11,159 nt of DNA from Euperipatoides rowelli (taxonomy: Eukaryota; Onychophora; Udeonychophora; Euonychophora; Peripatopsidae). Position 1 is the first letter of the stretch. Each line of letters opens with the position of its first letter. Positions 1 through 7,435 of this stretch are shown in pieces. The notes below the pieces were generated by a model. That model was given only the letters and a program-made list of their open reading frames with translations, did no database searches and was not told the origin of the DNA. The position numbers were made by a program, and so were the translations under genes. Where the stretch lies: assembly GCA_003024985.2 (NCBI GenBank), contig PXIH01S0011389.1, one strand, 5' to 3'.

Positions 1-1389
1 AGACAGATTTATTTTATTTATTTAACTAAAATAGTAAGGTCTTCACCTCTTGATATGTTTAAATGACTAATTGTAATTGTAAATGTAAATCTTTGGCGAT
101 CCATGAGCACCCAATGATGATAATCTGTACATGTGTACTGCATAATATCGGTACANTATTTATATAGCCTACAGTAAATAGAATAGCACACTGTCTGTAA
201 AGTATCCTATATACTGTATAATTATGTAATGATCAGGCAATAGCTGCAAAGTTCATATTTAGGTAAGCTATCAATTTTATTTTTTGGTGGGGGTAGGTTC
301 ACACCCAGGCATTCCTACAATATTCAAAAATCATAAGTAGGCCAAAATTTCAATGCTAAAATTTAAAGTAGGCTACATAAAATATTACTTGGTTTTGAAA
401 AAAAATTTGTTTCCCTCGTCTAAAAATTTGAGTTATGCTAATAAAAAAAAAACCCTCCCTCTTAATATGTCCAACATTTGAAAATGAATTTACTGAAACT
501 ATATTTTAGCTTTTAGTGCACTTATACTTCTAAATAAGCTTCCATTAGGTAACCTAGGCTATATATTTAGGAATATATAACACTTTTATTATCATTTAAA
601 CATCTACAGTATGAAAATTTGCAAACATTATGGCAATTAAATGAAAAAAGCCAGCATGGAAAAGGATAAATCAAGTTATCTTCATTAAATATCTAAGAAA
701 TTTTCCTTAATAAGCCAACTTTTTTCATAAGAAAATGGGAAACTAATAGAATAGTACAATAACTTTTGGTTTTAACTGAGAGTAGTAGCTCCTAGGCTAT
801 AGATGGGAAGGGGGTCCTGCTCCTAGGACTACAAATGATGCAAATATAGTAGTCTTACTAATTTTTTGATAATCTCAGACTACAGGACTGTTGTTAAAAT
901 CAAGCCAGTACAGTATATGAATAAAGAAAGAGAGAGTAGGTAAGTAATTCACTTCAATCTCTAATTACATTATCTTTAGACTATTTATTTTCTTTGACAA
1001 ACATTAGCTTTCATGAGTCCTGCTTGACCCCATTATCAAATGCACCAAATCTATTTAGCTCATTCTTCAGTCAGAAGTGCCAATGGACATTCTCAACTTT
1101 GATCAATCATAAAATATTTATTGAACCTTCACAATAAATATTACTTATTAGAAAGGTTAAGGTATCACCCATTGAAAATTCTTTTTAAAGATATTTTTAT
1201 TTCAATTTTGTATAATTTTTTAATATTTACAATTTTAAAATGATTTTGATTCATTTTTATCTCTAGTCTTTTGTTGATTTTAAATTCATAATTTTTATAA
1301 TGTTTTCTGTATATAAAAATGATAAATATATATTTTTGTGTATGTATGTACAGTATATACAGAGTATAATACTGTATGTAGGCTATAGG
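1..1389. other. AT-rich non-coding stretch without a recognisable gene
   Basis: No open frame of useful length and no recognisable protein motif on either strand. The stretch holds short A and T runs, a G5 run near 285, a short GA-rich run near 925-935 and one ambiguous base at 156, which suggests a draft assembly. It is dense in the heptamers TAGGCTA/TAGCCTA (165, 369, 555, 793, 1379) and TACAGTA/TACTGTA (170, 212, 605, 909, 1349, 1370). At 1349-1376 the last two TACAGTA/TACTGTA sites face each other as an 8-bp inverted repeat. Confidence 0.7.
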
Positions 1390-1526
1390 CCTACTGTGTA
1401 TTTAATTTTGCTGTTTATATATTTTTATTGTTTTGTATTATTTATTTTATTGTTTGTGATGACATGAAGATGTATAAATCTATGGTTTAAATCTTGATAA
1501 ATAAATTAAATTAAATTAAAATTAAG
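1390..1526 (+). mobile_element. Possible 3' tail of a non-LTR retrotransposon ending in an AAATT microsatellite
   Basis: A T-rich run (TTTTATTG, TTTTGTATTATTTATTTTAT) is followed by a mixed stretch, GATGACATGAAGATG then TCTATGGTTTAAATC, and closes with TTGATAAATAAA and short AAATT repeats at about 1502-1524. T-rich 3' UTRs ending in AATAAA-like sequence plus a short tandem repeat are typical of 3' ends of CR1, L2 and RTE-type LINEs in animals. This is seen layout plus family knowledge; no coding part is visible upstream, so the copy would be severely 5'-truncated. A plain AT microsatellite is the alternative. Confidence 0.35.
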
Positions 1527-2216
1527 TAAACGTCATAAGAAGATATAGTAGACACTAGACAGGCCTAGTTTTTAGGCTGACAATTAAAATTTATTTATTA
1601 ATTATTTAAAAATTGATGAAAATCTCCCATATTTTTTAAATGGCATTTACAGCCATAATCATATCAAAATAATGGTTTGAACAAACTTAAAATATGCTTT
1701 ATATTATATTATTAAAAGAGTAAAGAAAATATTAAAACTATCTAGCCTACCTGAGGAATTCCTTTGTTATCTAGAATAAAGGAAATGTAAGTTTCTTGAA
1801 ATTATTATTTTTTTTTATATGATCATAAATAATAATATAAGGATTTTTATTAGCAGAGATAATTAAATTGAAAAATCCTTTTATTTCTAATCAATTGGTT
1901 TGCGGAATTCCTTTTTTTTTTGTATTCGTTGTAATTAGTATTACGGTATTTATATATTTTTAAGTAGTTTTTGAAATCTTTGTTTTTCTCCATGGATTTC
2001 TAGAAAATTTCTTTGTCTCTAATATTGATGTATTTTAAAAGTAAATTTTTATTTATCAGTGAACTAATCAGTTGAGTTATGTTTGTTTAGTCTCATAAAT
2101 AGTTTTTTTTTTCTTTAAGTATAGCCTATGATTGAAGCAAATATTATTACAAGCTCCTAGAACCGGGCCAACATGTCTCATTTACCGTATTAATAGCAGC
2201 CTTTTTTTTTAAAAAA
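1527..2216. other. AT-rich non-coding stretch
   Basis: No gene seen. It contains several T8-T10 runs, two TAGGCTA-type heptamers in TAGCCTA orientation (1743, 2122) and no open frame worth reporting. The end, from about 2150, becomes less AT-rich and leads into the dispersed repeat that follows. Confidence 0.6.
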
Positions 2217-2378
2217 TTTACAGTCCTAACTTTACCATGACCCTGAACCCTAACTCCTACTACGTATTAAACCTACTATGCCCCAACCCTATGATGATGA
2301 AGGGGTGAAACAGCCCTTTGTTGATCGATTTTGATAATTTTGAGCTATTTCCGGCCATTTGACATGACTGAAACAGAT
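2217..2378 (-). repeat. Dispersed repeat, copy 1 (longer copy)
   Basis: Read on the minus strand, this block shares ordered sequence with 10726-10838 on the plus strand. Shared blocks in order: ATCTGTT; ATGGC then CGGAAATA; AAATTATC followed by AAATC after one variable base; CAAAGG; TTTCACC; and a last block, GGTTAGGACTGTAA in copy 2 and AGTTAGGACTGTAA here. Copy 1 carries about 50 bases between TTTCACC and the last block that copy 2 lacks. Both copies keep an ATG with a short open frame (here 32 codons), but the similarity is nucleotide-level. The block is visibly richer in G+C than its flanks. I infer an interspersed repeat, possibly a SINE, MITE or LINE fragment; no terminal inverted repeats or target-site duplications were seen. 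Confidence 0.6.
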
Positions 2379-2629
2379 GCGCATATGTTAAAAACGCAGT
2401 AAAATGGGACAAGTTTACACCCTCTTTCGACCGCTTTTAGATACTCCTATATTATTAAATTTTTATGCGTGCTATATTGTTGGGTGTGGGGAATTGAGTA
2501 ATGTGAGGGTCTCTTTTTTACTCTATCATGCTCACTTGTGGCTTGTTAAGTGATTTTGATTAATTAATTTTTATTTAATCTATAGTCTGATTTTAAATGT
2601 GTTATTATTTTGATTTTTTTTTTACTAAT

Positions 2630-2649
2630 ATAACTTAGGCCTAAGTTAT
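2630..2649. repeat. Perfect 20-bp palindrome
   Basis: ATAACTTAGGCCTAAGTTAT is its own reverse complement over all 20 bases, centred between 2639 and 2640 on AGGCCT. Its core, TAGGCCTA, also occurs at 1386-1393 and belongs to the TAGGCTA-like words that are frequent in this window. It could be a dimeric protein-binding site or a by-product of that word bias; nothing nearby decides. Confidence 0.85.
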
Positions 2650-2740
2650 TTAAAGCAAAGAACTCATGCCAAAATATACAAAAATTAAAAAATGATTTTC
2701 AATGTTTCATTTTATCTTTTGGATAACTTTACCTGAATTT

Positions 2741-2753
2741 CCCCCCCCCCCCC
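2741..2753. repeat. C13 homopolymer run
   Basis: Thirteen consecutive C, flanked by AATTT and TTCTTTT. A run this long is notable in such AT-rich sequence; on the minus strand it is one of several G-tracts in the window. Confidence 0.95.
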
Positions 2754-4194
2754 TTCTTTTGTGACATAATTTAATGATTTTAAAGAATTATGCTGTTATT
2801 ATGAATTTTATTTTGTAATTTTATATGGCTTTAAATTGTAAACATTCACATTTTTATAAATTAATACAAATGCTGTTCATCAAACAAAGTCAGAAATGCC
2901 TGCTATCTGGGTTTTCCTTTATTTGGGGGGAGGGTCGTGGATCATCCTGAATCTGCTGGCTACATCCCTGGATGCCTCATTCTTAGCTTAATATGTTCAA
3001 AATTTAGTCTTTATAGGAATGAACATGTGAAAAGCTCATTATTTTAAAAGCACCAAACACCTCAAGCTGAAAATTAAAGGTCAAATCTAACAGATTTTTT
3101 AATTATTTTTTTTTTTGGATTATTTGATTTCAAAGATTTTTACTAAAAACAAAATATCCACTAGAGAAATAAAAAATAAAAAAGTTATTTACAAATTCAA
3201 TTTTTAAAATAATTGTCTTTAGCTCCTCCCCCTTAAAGCAACATTGTCCACTGTACACCAGGGGAGATATTTTGTGACATCATTGTTTAGAGATGAATAC
3301 AGCTTGCTATACTTAACTATAGAATATTTGCTATTTTTGTCAGCTTAAGGCTGGATATTATATGCACTAATTATTTAATTACTTGTAAAAAATCATAATC
3401 AAATTCATCCTTTGTGCTATTATGGTCAAATTTGTTTTTTTAAAAAAAATCAAAATGACCTTTAATACAAGTTAAACATACTGCTATTTACATGTTAAAA
3501 CATTACAATGAAAACAGCTGTAGAGACTGTTTCATCATCAAATTAATCTCAGACCCAAAAAAAATGTGAAAGTTTCAATTTGTAATCTCAGTCAGAGGAT
3601 AGCAATAGTCTTAATTTTATCTTTAAATACCTTTTTTGTATGCATTTTATATATTTTTTTTCTAATGGAATTTTTTTTTTTAGTAATTATCTTTGAAAAT
3701 CAATAATAAAAAAAAAATTAAAAAATCCATTACTTTTGACCTTTAAGTCACAACATAATTTTCATTCAGTGGGAGGTTACAATATGTTTAGACTAATATT
3801 TTCAAACATTCTAAATAAAACAAATATTCCTAATTTCATAAACCTTTTTTTAAAAATTGACGCAAAAATTGATCAAACATTTCTTGATCAGCGGAATTAG
3901 ACACAAAATAACATGCTGCCAAAAATATCTAGGATATTGGTATAACCTATACAATAACGAAAGATGGCAAAATTATGGCCATTAAAATGAAAATTAATAT
4001 TTTTGATTAATATTAATAAATAAACAATATTAAATTGCAATAAATATATACCCTATATTGTTTTTCAATCTGATATCGGCTTTTTATATGTTTGTTTTTT
4101 CTTTTTCTCATTGCCCTTATTGTGATATTAGTTACAAAAAATTTCATCATAAACTTTGTCATATTGGCTACATTAGGGTTATCATTAAACCTAT

Positions 4195-4213
4195 GGAGGA
4201 AGTTTTTTCCTCC
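4195..4213. repeat. Small perfect inverted repeat
   Basis: GGAGGAA, five-base loop GTTTT, then TTCCTCC. The 7-bp arms are perfect. It sits about 40 bases from the ETS-like site and within both overlapping open frames, so it may be chance or part of a small element. Confidence 0.7.
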
Positions 4214-4254
4214 AAGATTAAACCCTGGAAAGTTACAAATGGAACAATTTAGTG

Positions 4255-4314
4255 ACTTCCGGTTTGACTTGGCTTCTTCAGCTAACGTAGCTGATACGTC
4301 ACAGGCCGCCCAAT
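4255..4314. promoter_or_regulatory. Promoter-like cluster: ETS-, CRE- and CCAAT-type motifs
   Basis: Within 60 bases there is ACTTCCGGT (4255-4263, ETS core; ACCGGAAGT on the other strand), an inverted repeat CAGCTA-ACG-TAGCTG (4279-4293), TACGTCA (4295-4301, CRE/ATF half-plus) and CCAAT (4310-4314). The block is less AT-rich and richer in CpG than its surroundings. ETS, CRE and CCAAT elements close together are a familiar layout of animal housekeeping promoters; that is established knowledge, whereas promoter activity here is inference. Direction is undecided and there is no TATA box or clear downstream gene on either side. A motif-rich repeat fragment or a coding exon could look the same. 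Confidence 0.3.
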
Positions 4315-4331
4315 GTATTTATTTCTTCTAA

Positions 4332-4727
4332 GACTATTACAGAGAAACCATAGAATATTTTCACTACTATAGATAAAGTAAATAAAGTCAGAAATATGCA
4401 GAGCCGATATTCAAGGAATTGTACATTTAAATTGTTGGGGTCAAATTATATCGGCAAAAGTGGGAGAACTGTTTGGGTCAAAATACTTTAACATTAAAAA
4501 AAAATCACCTACATATCAACATAGGCTATAAAGAAGGCAAACTGGTACATGATTTCACTTGAAAACTTCAGAATATTAAATGAAACAGAAAATCTGGAGG
4601 CTCTGGCCAAGCCCATTAGAGACCAAATTTAAATTCGGACATTGGCAAAAGTATGAATTATGTTGTTTTAAGTATTTTTGGAATTTTAATTTTAGCACAT
4701 GAAATTTGTTGTGATATACTTATTGAA
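4332..4727. other. Non-coding stretch without a recognisable feature
   Basis: No gene seen. Apart from one TAGGCTA (4522) and a slightly GC-richer patch near 4590-4615, it is ordinary AT-rich sequence between the promoter-like block and the G-tract repeats. Confidence 0.6.
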
Positions 4728-5040
4728 AATAAATGGGGAGAGGGTTGAGTATATCTTTATGAACAAATAAATAAAAAATAGAAAATAGGTTTACAGTTCA
4801 ATCTAATCAATCTAGGTTTTGTTGCATTTTATTTGATTGATTACAATTTTATTTTGAAAATCAAGAAAATAAGGGGGGGTTGGAGGAGTTGCTTTCTTTT
4901 TATGAACCTTAAGAATTAAAAAAATTAAATTGAATCTGATCAATCAGAGTGGTATGACTTCATTTTGTCTTGGAGAAATAAAAAGGATTTGGAGGGGGGG
5001 GGGGGGGGGGGGGGAGGGTGTCTTGTTAGTTTTATTTTGA
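4728..5040. repeat. Diverged tandem duplication punctuated by G-tracts
   Basis: Two units appear in the same order: a G-tract (4735 and 4873), TATGAAC (4758 and 4901), AATCTAATCAATC or AATCTGATCAATC (4800 and 4933), then a T-rich stretch and an A-rich lead-in to the next G-tract. Offsets are 138, 143 and 133 bases, consistent with an old duplication with small indels. The third G-tract (G21, at 4994) opens what may be a partial third unit whose downstream markers are missing. Because the sequence is low-complexity AT, part of the similarity could be chance; the 13-base AATCT block with one mismatch is the best support. Confidence 0.45.
4994..5014 (+). repeat. G21 homopolymer run
   Basis: Twenty-one consecutive G, preceded by GGA and followed by AGGGTG. 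Such a run can form G-quadruplex structures and is error-prone in sequencing, so its exact length is uncertain. Confidence 0.95.
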
Positions 5041-5251
5041 ATTTTAAAAATTTTAAATTGATTATGATAAACCTGAAGCTGGTTAGGCTATTTTAAAGTT
5101 AATTATTATTATTATTTTTAATTTATTTCTTAATTTAGTAGCCTATTACTGGTTAATTTATTTTATGCTGGTTATAAATCATGAAACTAGCTCTACTTAT
5201 GTTTGAGGTGAGAGGATAGAAAGCATGAGATGGGGGAGTAGTTTGCCTGCC

Positions 5252-5274
5252 AATACAAATATGACAGACTACAG
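5252..5274 (+). repeat. Direct repeat, copy 1 (partner at 11132-11154)
   Basis: AATACAAATATG, one variable base, CAGAC, one variable base, ACAG: 21 of 23 positions agree with 11132-11154. The match stops sharply on both sides, so it may be a shared fragment of a repeat family or chance similarity. Confidence 0.35.
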
Positions 5275-5512
5275 TCACCAAAGGTTGTCTCTGGCCCTGC
5301 CGGATACAAGTATTACATGTTTGTGAATATGAGAATCACAAAATAAAATTTGAAATAATTGAATGATGAGTACAAAATATTTGTTGTTATCCCCAAATAT
5401 AAAGTCCTGGTGGATTTTTAATAAAATAAGCATTTTAAATTTAAACTTGTAGCTGATAAAACAATACACATAATACAAATTGTATAACATCTCTACCATT
5501 GGTATTGAGGGG

Positions 5513-5533
5513 TTTTTTTTTTTTTTTTTTTTT
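5513..5533 (-). repeat. T21 run (A21 on the minus strand)
   Basis: Twenty-one T, preceded by GAGGGG and followed by GTC. On the minus strand it is an A21 tract with AATAAA only four bases upstream (5538-5543). That spacing is too short for normal cleavage, and no retroposon body or target duplication is seen, so I call it a homopolymer, not a poly(A) tail. Confidence 0.9.
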
Positions 5534-6339
5534 GTCTTTTATTATAAATAAAGATAGCAATTATAAATCATCTTAAGTTCCCTCTAATGAAATCAGAAAA
5601 CTGATGAATCATCAGTTTAATTAATTTCAAATTTAATTTCCAAACTAATATGACACAATAATAATAATACCTTAATAATAATTTGAAGCAAAGTTGTTTA
5701 ATTGATTTTATGATTAGATTCACAACTGGCTCAAAATTGTACAAATCTATTCTGAATTAACTTGTGCAATTACTTAAAATGAAAACAACGCATAATTTGT
5801 ATAACTGACAGAAAATAAAACCTAAATATAGCTAAACTAATTATTTTTTTAAATATTACAAACTGAATTTTCAAATATTATATAAAATAAACCAGTACTC
5901 TAAATTTTATTAACAATATCAAAATAGAATACAAAGGTGATGGGATAAGGCACATAAAGGGGTAGAGTACCATTCATTTTTTAAATAGGTAACACCTGAT
6001 AGGCTACAGTATAATATCAAGAAATGCAGTAGCTCAATCTACTGATGAACTGCTAAAAGTTAGTTGTTGGAAAGAAGCCATTAAACTATTGTAGCTTATT
6101 TTGCACACTTCTAATTACCAGAAAATAATTTGATAATTTTGTAGATTATGAAATGTTAATACAGATTGCAATTAATTCAACAATCTGACCACACTAGGGT
6201 TTATATAAATCAAAAAGAAGAAGAAAATTGGACATACAGTAGCCCATCTTCAATGAGTCTGGGAGTAGGGAGGATATTTTTATCTTCACATTTTGATCCA
6301 TTTTAAGGATGTATGTGCTGAATGTTGATAACTTTTGCT

Positions 6340-6423
6340 CTTAAGAACTTTGTTCCGGTTCTTTGTCATAGGACCCATATGCTTAAGAACTTTGCTCCGC
6401 TTCTTTGTCAAAGGACCCATATG
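6340..6423 (-). repeat. Tandem duplication of a 42-bp unit, open in frame on the minus strand
   Basis: Two head-to-tail units, 6340-6381 and 6382-6423, differ at three of 42 positions. On the minus strand 42 bases equal 14 codons and both units are open in the same frame, giving MGPLTKKRSKVLKH followed by MGPMTKNRNKVLKS, a basic repeated peptide. The enclosing ORF runs from ATG at 6418-6420 to the stop at 6286-6288 (44 residues). Each unit also carries AAGAAC facing GTTCTT or nearly so. I do not recognise a protein family. It may be a fragment of a repetitive element or a minisatellite; preservation of the frame over two units alone does not prove coding. Confidence 0.85.
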
Positions 6424-6862
6424 CAAATATTGTGTTAGTGTGTTTTAATGAAAAAAAAAATTCCAACCAGATGGTAATTTTTTTTAAGTTGAAGCTTTAA
6501 AAATTTTGACTTAGTCTATTTTTACGATATTTATTTGGTTAAACTGCTTTGGAAATAATCTTAAACTTGATATTCAATAGAAACTGAGATAGAACAATCG
6601 ACATTTGAATATAGTTATTTACTTCTATAGGCTAACCTATAAGCCTATATTTTTAAAATAAATTTTATTTTTATAATGCTAAAAAATATTAGGCTACTAT
6701 TTCTTAATTAAGCATGACTTCCATGATTTTTCATTAATGTTTTGAGCGAACAAGTATAGCGCTTGCCCATACCCCCGATCACATGACTGCCAGAATGTAG
6801 TCTCTACATACTCTGATAATGATGTCTTTATAATTTTTGTATTAGAAACTTATAATAGACTC
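6424..6862. other. AT-rich stretch with one GC-richer patch
   Basis: No gene seen. TAGGCTA occurs at 6628 and 6690. At about 6744-6800 the composition changes: GAGCGAACAAG, AGCGCTTGCCC and CCCCCGATCACATGAC carry several CpGs in short order, unlike the flanks. This may be a repeat fragment or a small regulatory patch; no protein motif is clear on either strand. Confidence 0.5.
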
Positions 6863-6893
6863 ATGAATTTCAGTATAAATTACTGAAATTCAT
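6863..6893. repeat. Perfect hairpin, 13-bp arms
   Basis: ATGAATTTCAGTA (6863-6875), five-base loop TAAAT, TACTGAAATTCAT (6881-6893). The arms match perfectly. On either strand this would fold into a tight stem-loop. No T-run terminator context or gene end is present, and the function is unknown. Confidence 0.85.
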
Positions 6894-6949
6894 TTAAGGT
6901 TTCTTTAATATTATTATTATTTTTTTAAATATGGCAGTAAGATACATAA

Positions 6950-6978
6950 GGTGTCCCAATAGGCCATGTTGGGACACC
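6950..6978. repeat. Perfect hairpin, 10-bp GC-richer arms
   Basis: GGTGTCCCAA (6950-6959), nine-base loop TAGGCCATG, TTGGGACACC (6969-6978). The stem has six G-C pairs out of ten and lies 56 bases after the preceding hairpin. It could be a small inverted-repeat element, a hairpin RNA fragment or a footprint of transposon ends; nothing further supports one of these. Confidence 0.85.
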
Positions 6979-7280
6979 GGGACAGAGGAATCAATTAAGG
7001 GAAGTTTTCATAACAAAAAACGTGATACATATGAACCATAAGACTTACAACAGGTGTGCCTGCGCATTTATTATTTAAGGTAAAATCAGGGAATGAATGG
7101 TACATAATCAAAAATTCGTTGGAAATCTTATATTTCTGTCATGCAGCACAAAAAGAGAATGGCGCACATATTCGGGATGAACTCTGAATTATTTTCAAGG
7201 TCACTAAATTAGAAACAATTGAGTACTTATTCAGATTTCTGAAATTTTACGAATTTCATTTTGTATATTTGTACAAATGT
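6979..7280. other. Non-coding stretch beside the retrotransposon remnant
   Basis: No gene seen. The first part (6979-7065) is less AT-rich than most of the window. A 17-codon ORF at 7159-7212 has a favourable start context but is too short to support. Confidence 0.5.
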
Positions 7281-7391
7281 CTAATAAATTTGTTGAAGTA
7301 GAAGCAAACGTTTACAATCATTGAGTGTGTTCTCCGAGGCAGAGGTTGTGGCTCCTGGATTGCCAAAAAATTCTATGTTGAGCTCTTCATT
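7281..7391 (-). other. Short open frame beyond the reverse-transcriptase remnant
   Basis: A 36-codon stop-bounded frame on the minus strand reads FGNPGATTSASENTLNDCKR near its middle. Its composition is more protein-like than the AT-rich flanks, and it lies directly downstream, in the element's direction, of the reverse-transcriptase remnant. It could be the decayed C-terminal tail or 3' UTR of that element. It lacks a start codon near its beginning, and I do not recognise the peptide. Confidence 0.2.
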
Positions 7392-7435
7392 TTAATACAA
7401 AGAATTGCATGATATTAGCCCAGTCCTTAAAGTCA

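Larger units (their letters stand above)
2379..4012. other. AT-rich non-coding stretch with a palindrome and a C13 run
   Basis: No gene seen on either strand. The distinct items are the 20-bp palindrome at 2630-2649, a C13 run at 2741-2753 and a G6 tract near 2924 followed by a less AT-rich patch to about 2980. The element AAAGGTCA or its complement occurs near 3076, 3456 and 3737, which could be chance. The remainder is A/T runs. Confidence 0.6.
4013..4318 (-). other. Open frame of 101 codons without a good start; possible exon or chance
   Basis: Read from 4318 down to the TAA at 4013-4015, this minus-strand frame is open for 101 codons, but its first ATG is codon 53 (4160-4162), so it would be only about 49 residues unless entered by splicing. 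The first half has mixed, protein-like composition (CDVSATLAEEAKSNRK, then CSICNFPGFNLGG); the second half is basic (RAMRKRKNKH) and AT-driven. The plus strand is also open over much of the same span (4074-4331), with hydrophobic residues early and DFRFDLASSANVADTS near its end. Both cannot easily be coding. I recognise neither protein. A less AT-rich block has fewer stops by chance, so an untranslated promoter or a repeat fragment is equally likely. Confidence 0.15.
5041..6285. other. AT-rich non-coding stretch
   Basis: No gene supported. It contains an (ATT) microsatellite near 5103-5117, AATAATAAT repeats near 5657-5670, and a T21 run. A 74-codon minus-strand frame at 5275-5499 is rich in I, F, Y and K, as expected of chance translation of AT-rich DNA. 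TAGGCTA-type words occur at 5084, 5139 and 6000. Confidence 0.6.

Noticed and set aside
296-308. GGTTCACACCC, resembling a tRNA B box
   Set aside because: It lacks the conserved A at the expected place, and no A box or cloverleaf arms can be drawn around it.
2240-2290. CCCTAAC-like words that resemble telomeric repeats
   Set aside because: They are irregular, not tandem, and are explained by the dispersed repeat copy that includes them.
3076-3745. Three AAAGGTCA/TGACCTTT words resembling nuclear-receptor half-sites
   Set aside because: They are far apart and the words are AT-rich enough to occur by chance; no promoter context surrounds them.
4058-4252. Plus-strand 64-codon frame over the promoter-like block
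   Set aside because: It begins at a TTG, overlaps two other open frames and is rich in F, Y and K; it looks like a by-product of a block with few stop codons.
5275-5499. Minus-strand 74-codon ORF
   Set aside because: Composition (Y, F, I, K, N) is that expected of translated AT-rich DNA, with no motif, splice context or neighbour in support.
5513-5543. A21 on the minus strand with AATAAA nearby, read as a processed-pseudogene tail
   Set aside because: AATAAA is only four bases from the A-run, no gene-like body precedes it, and no flanking duplication was found.
6340-6423. AAGAAC/GTTCTT-type inverted words in the 42-bp units as heat-shock or steroid-receptor elements
   Set aside because: The spacing between half-sites does not fit either consensus.
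7159-7212. 17-codon ORF with a good start context (MAHIFGMNSELFSR)
   Set aside because: Too short, and the following GTCACT is a poor splice donor.
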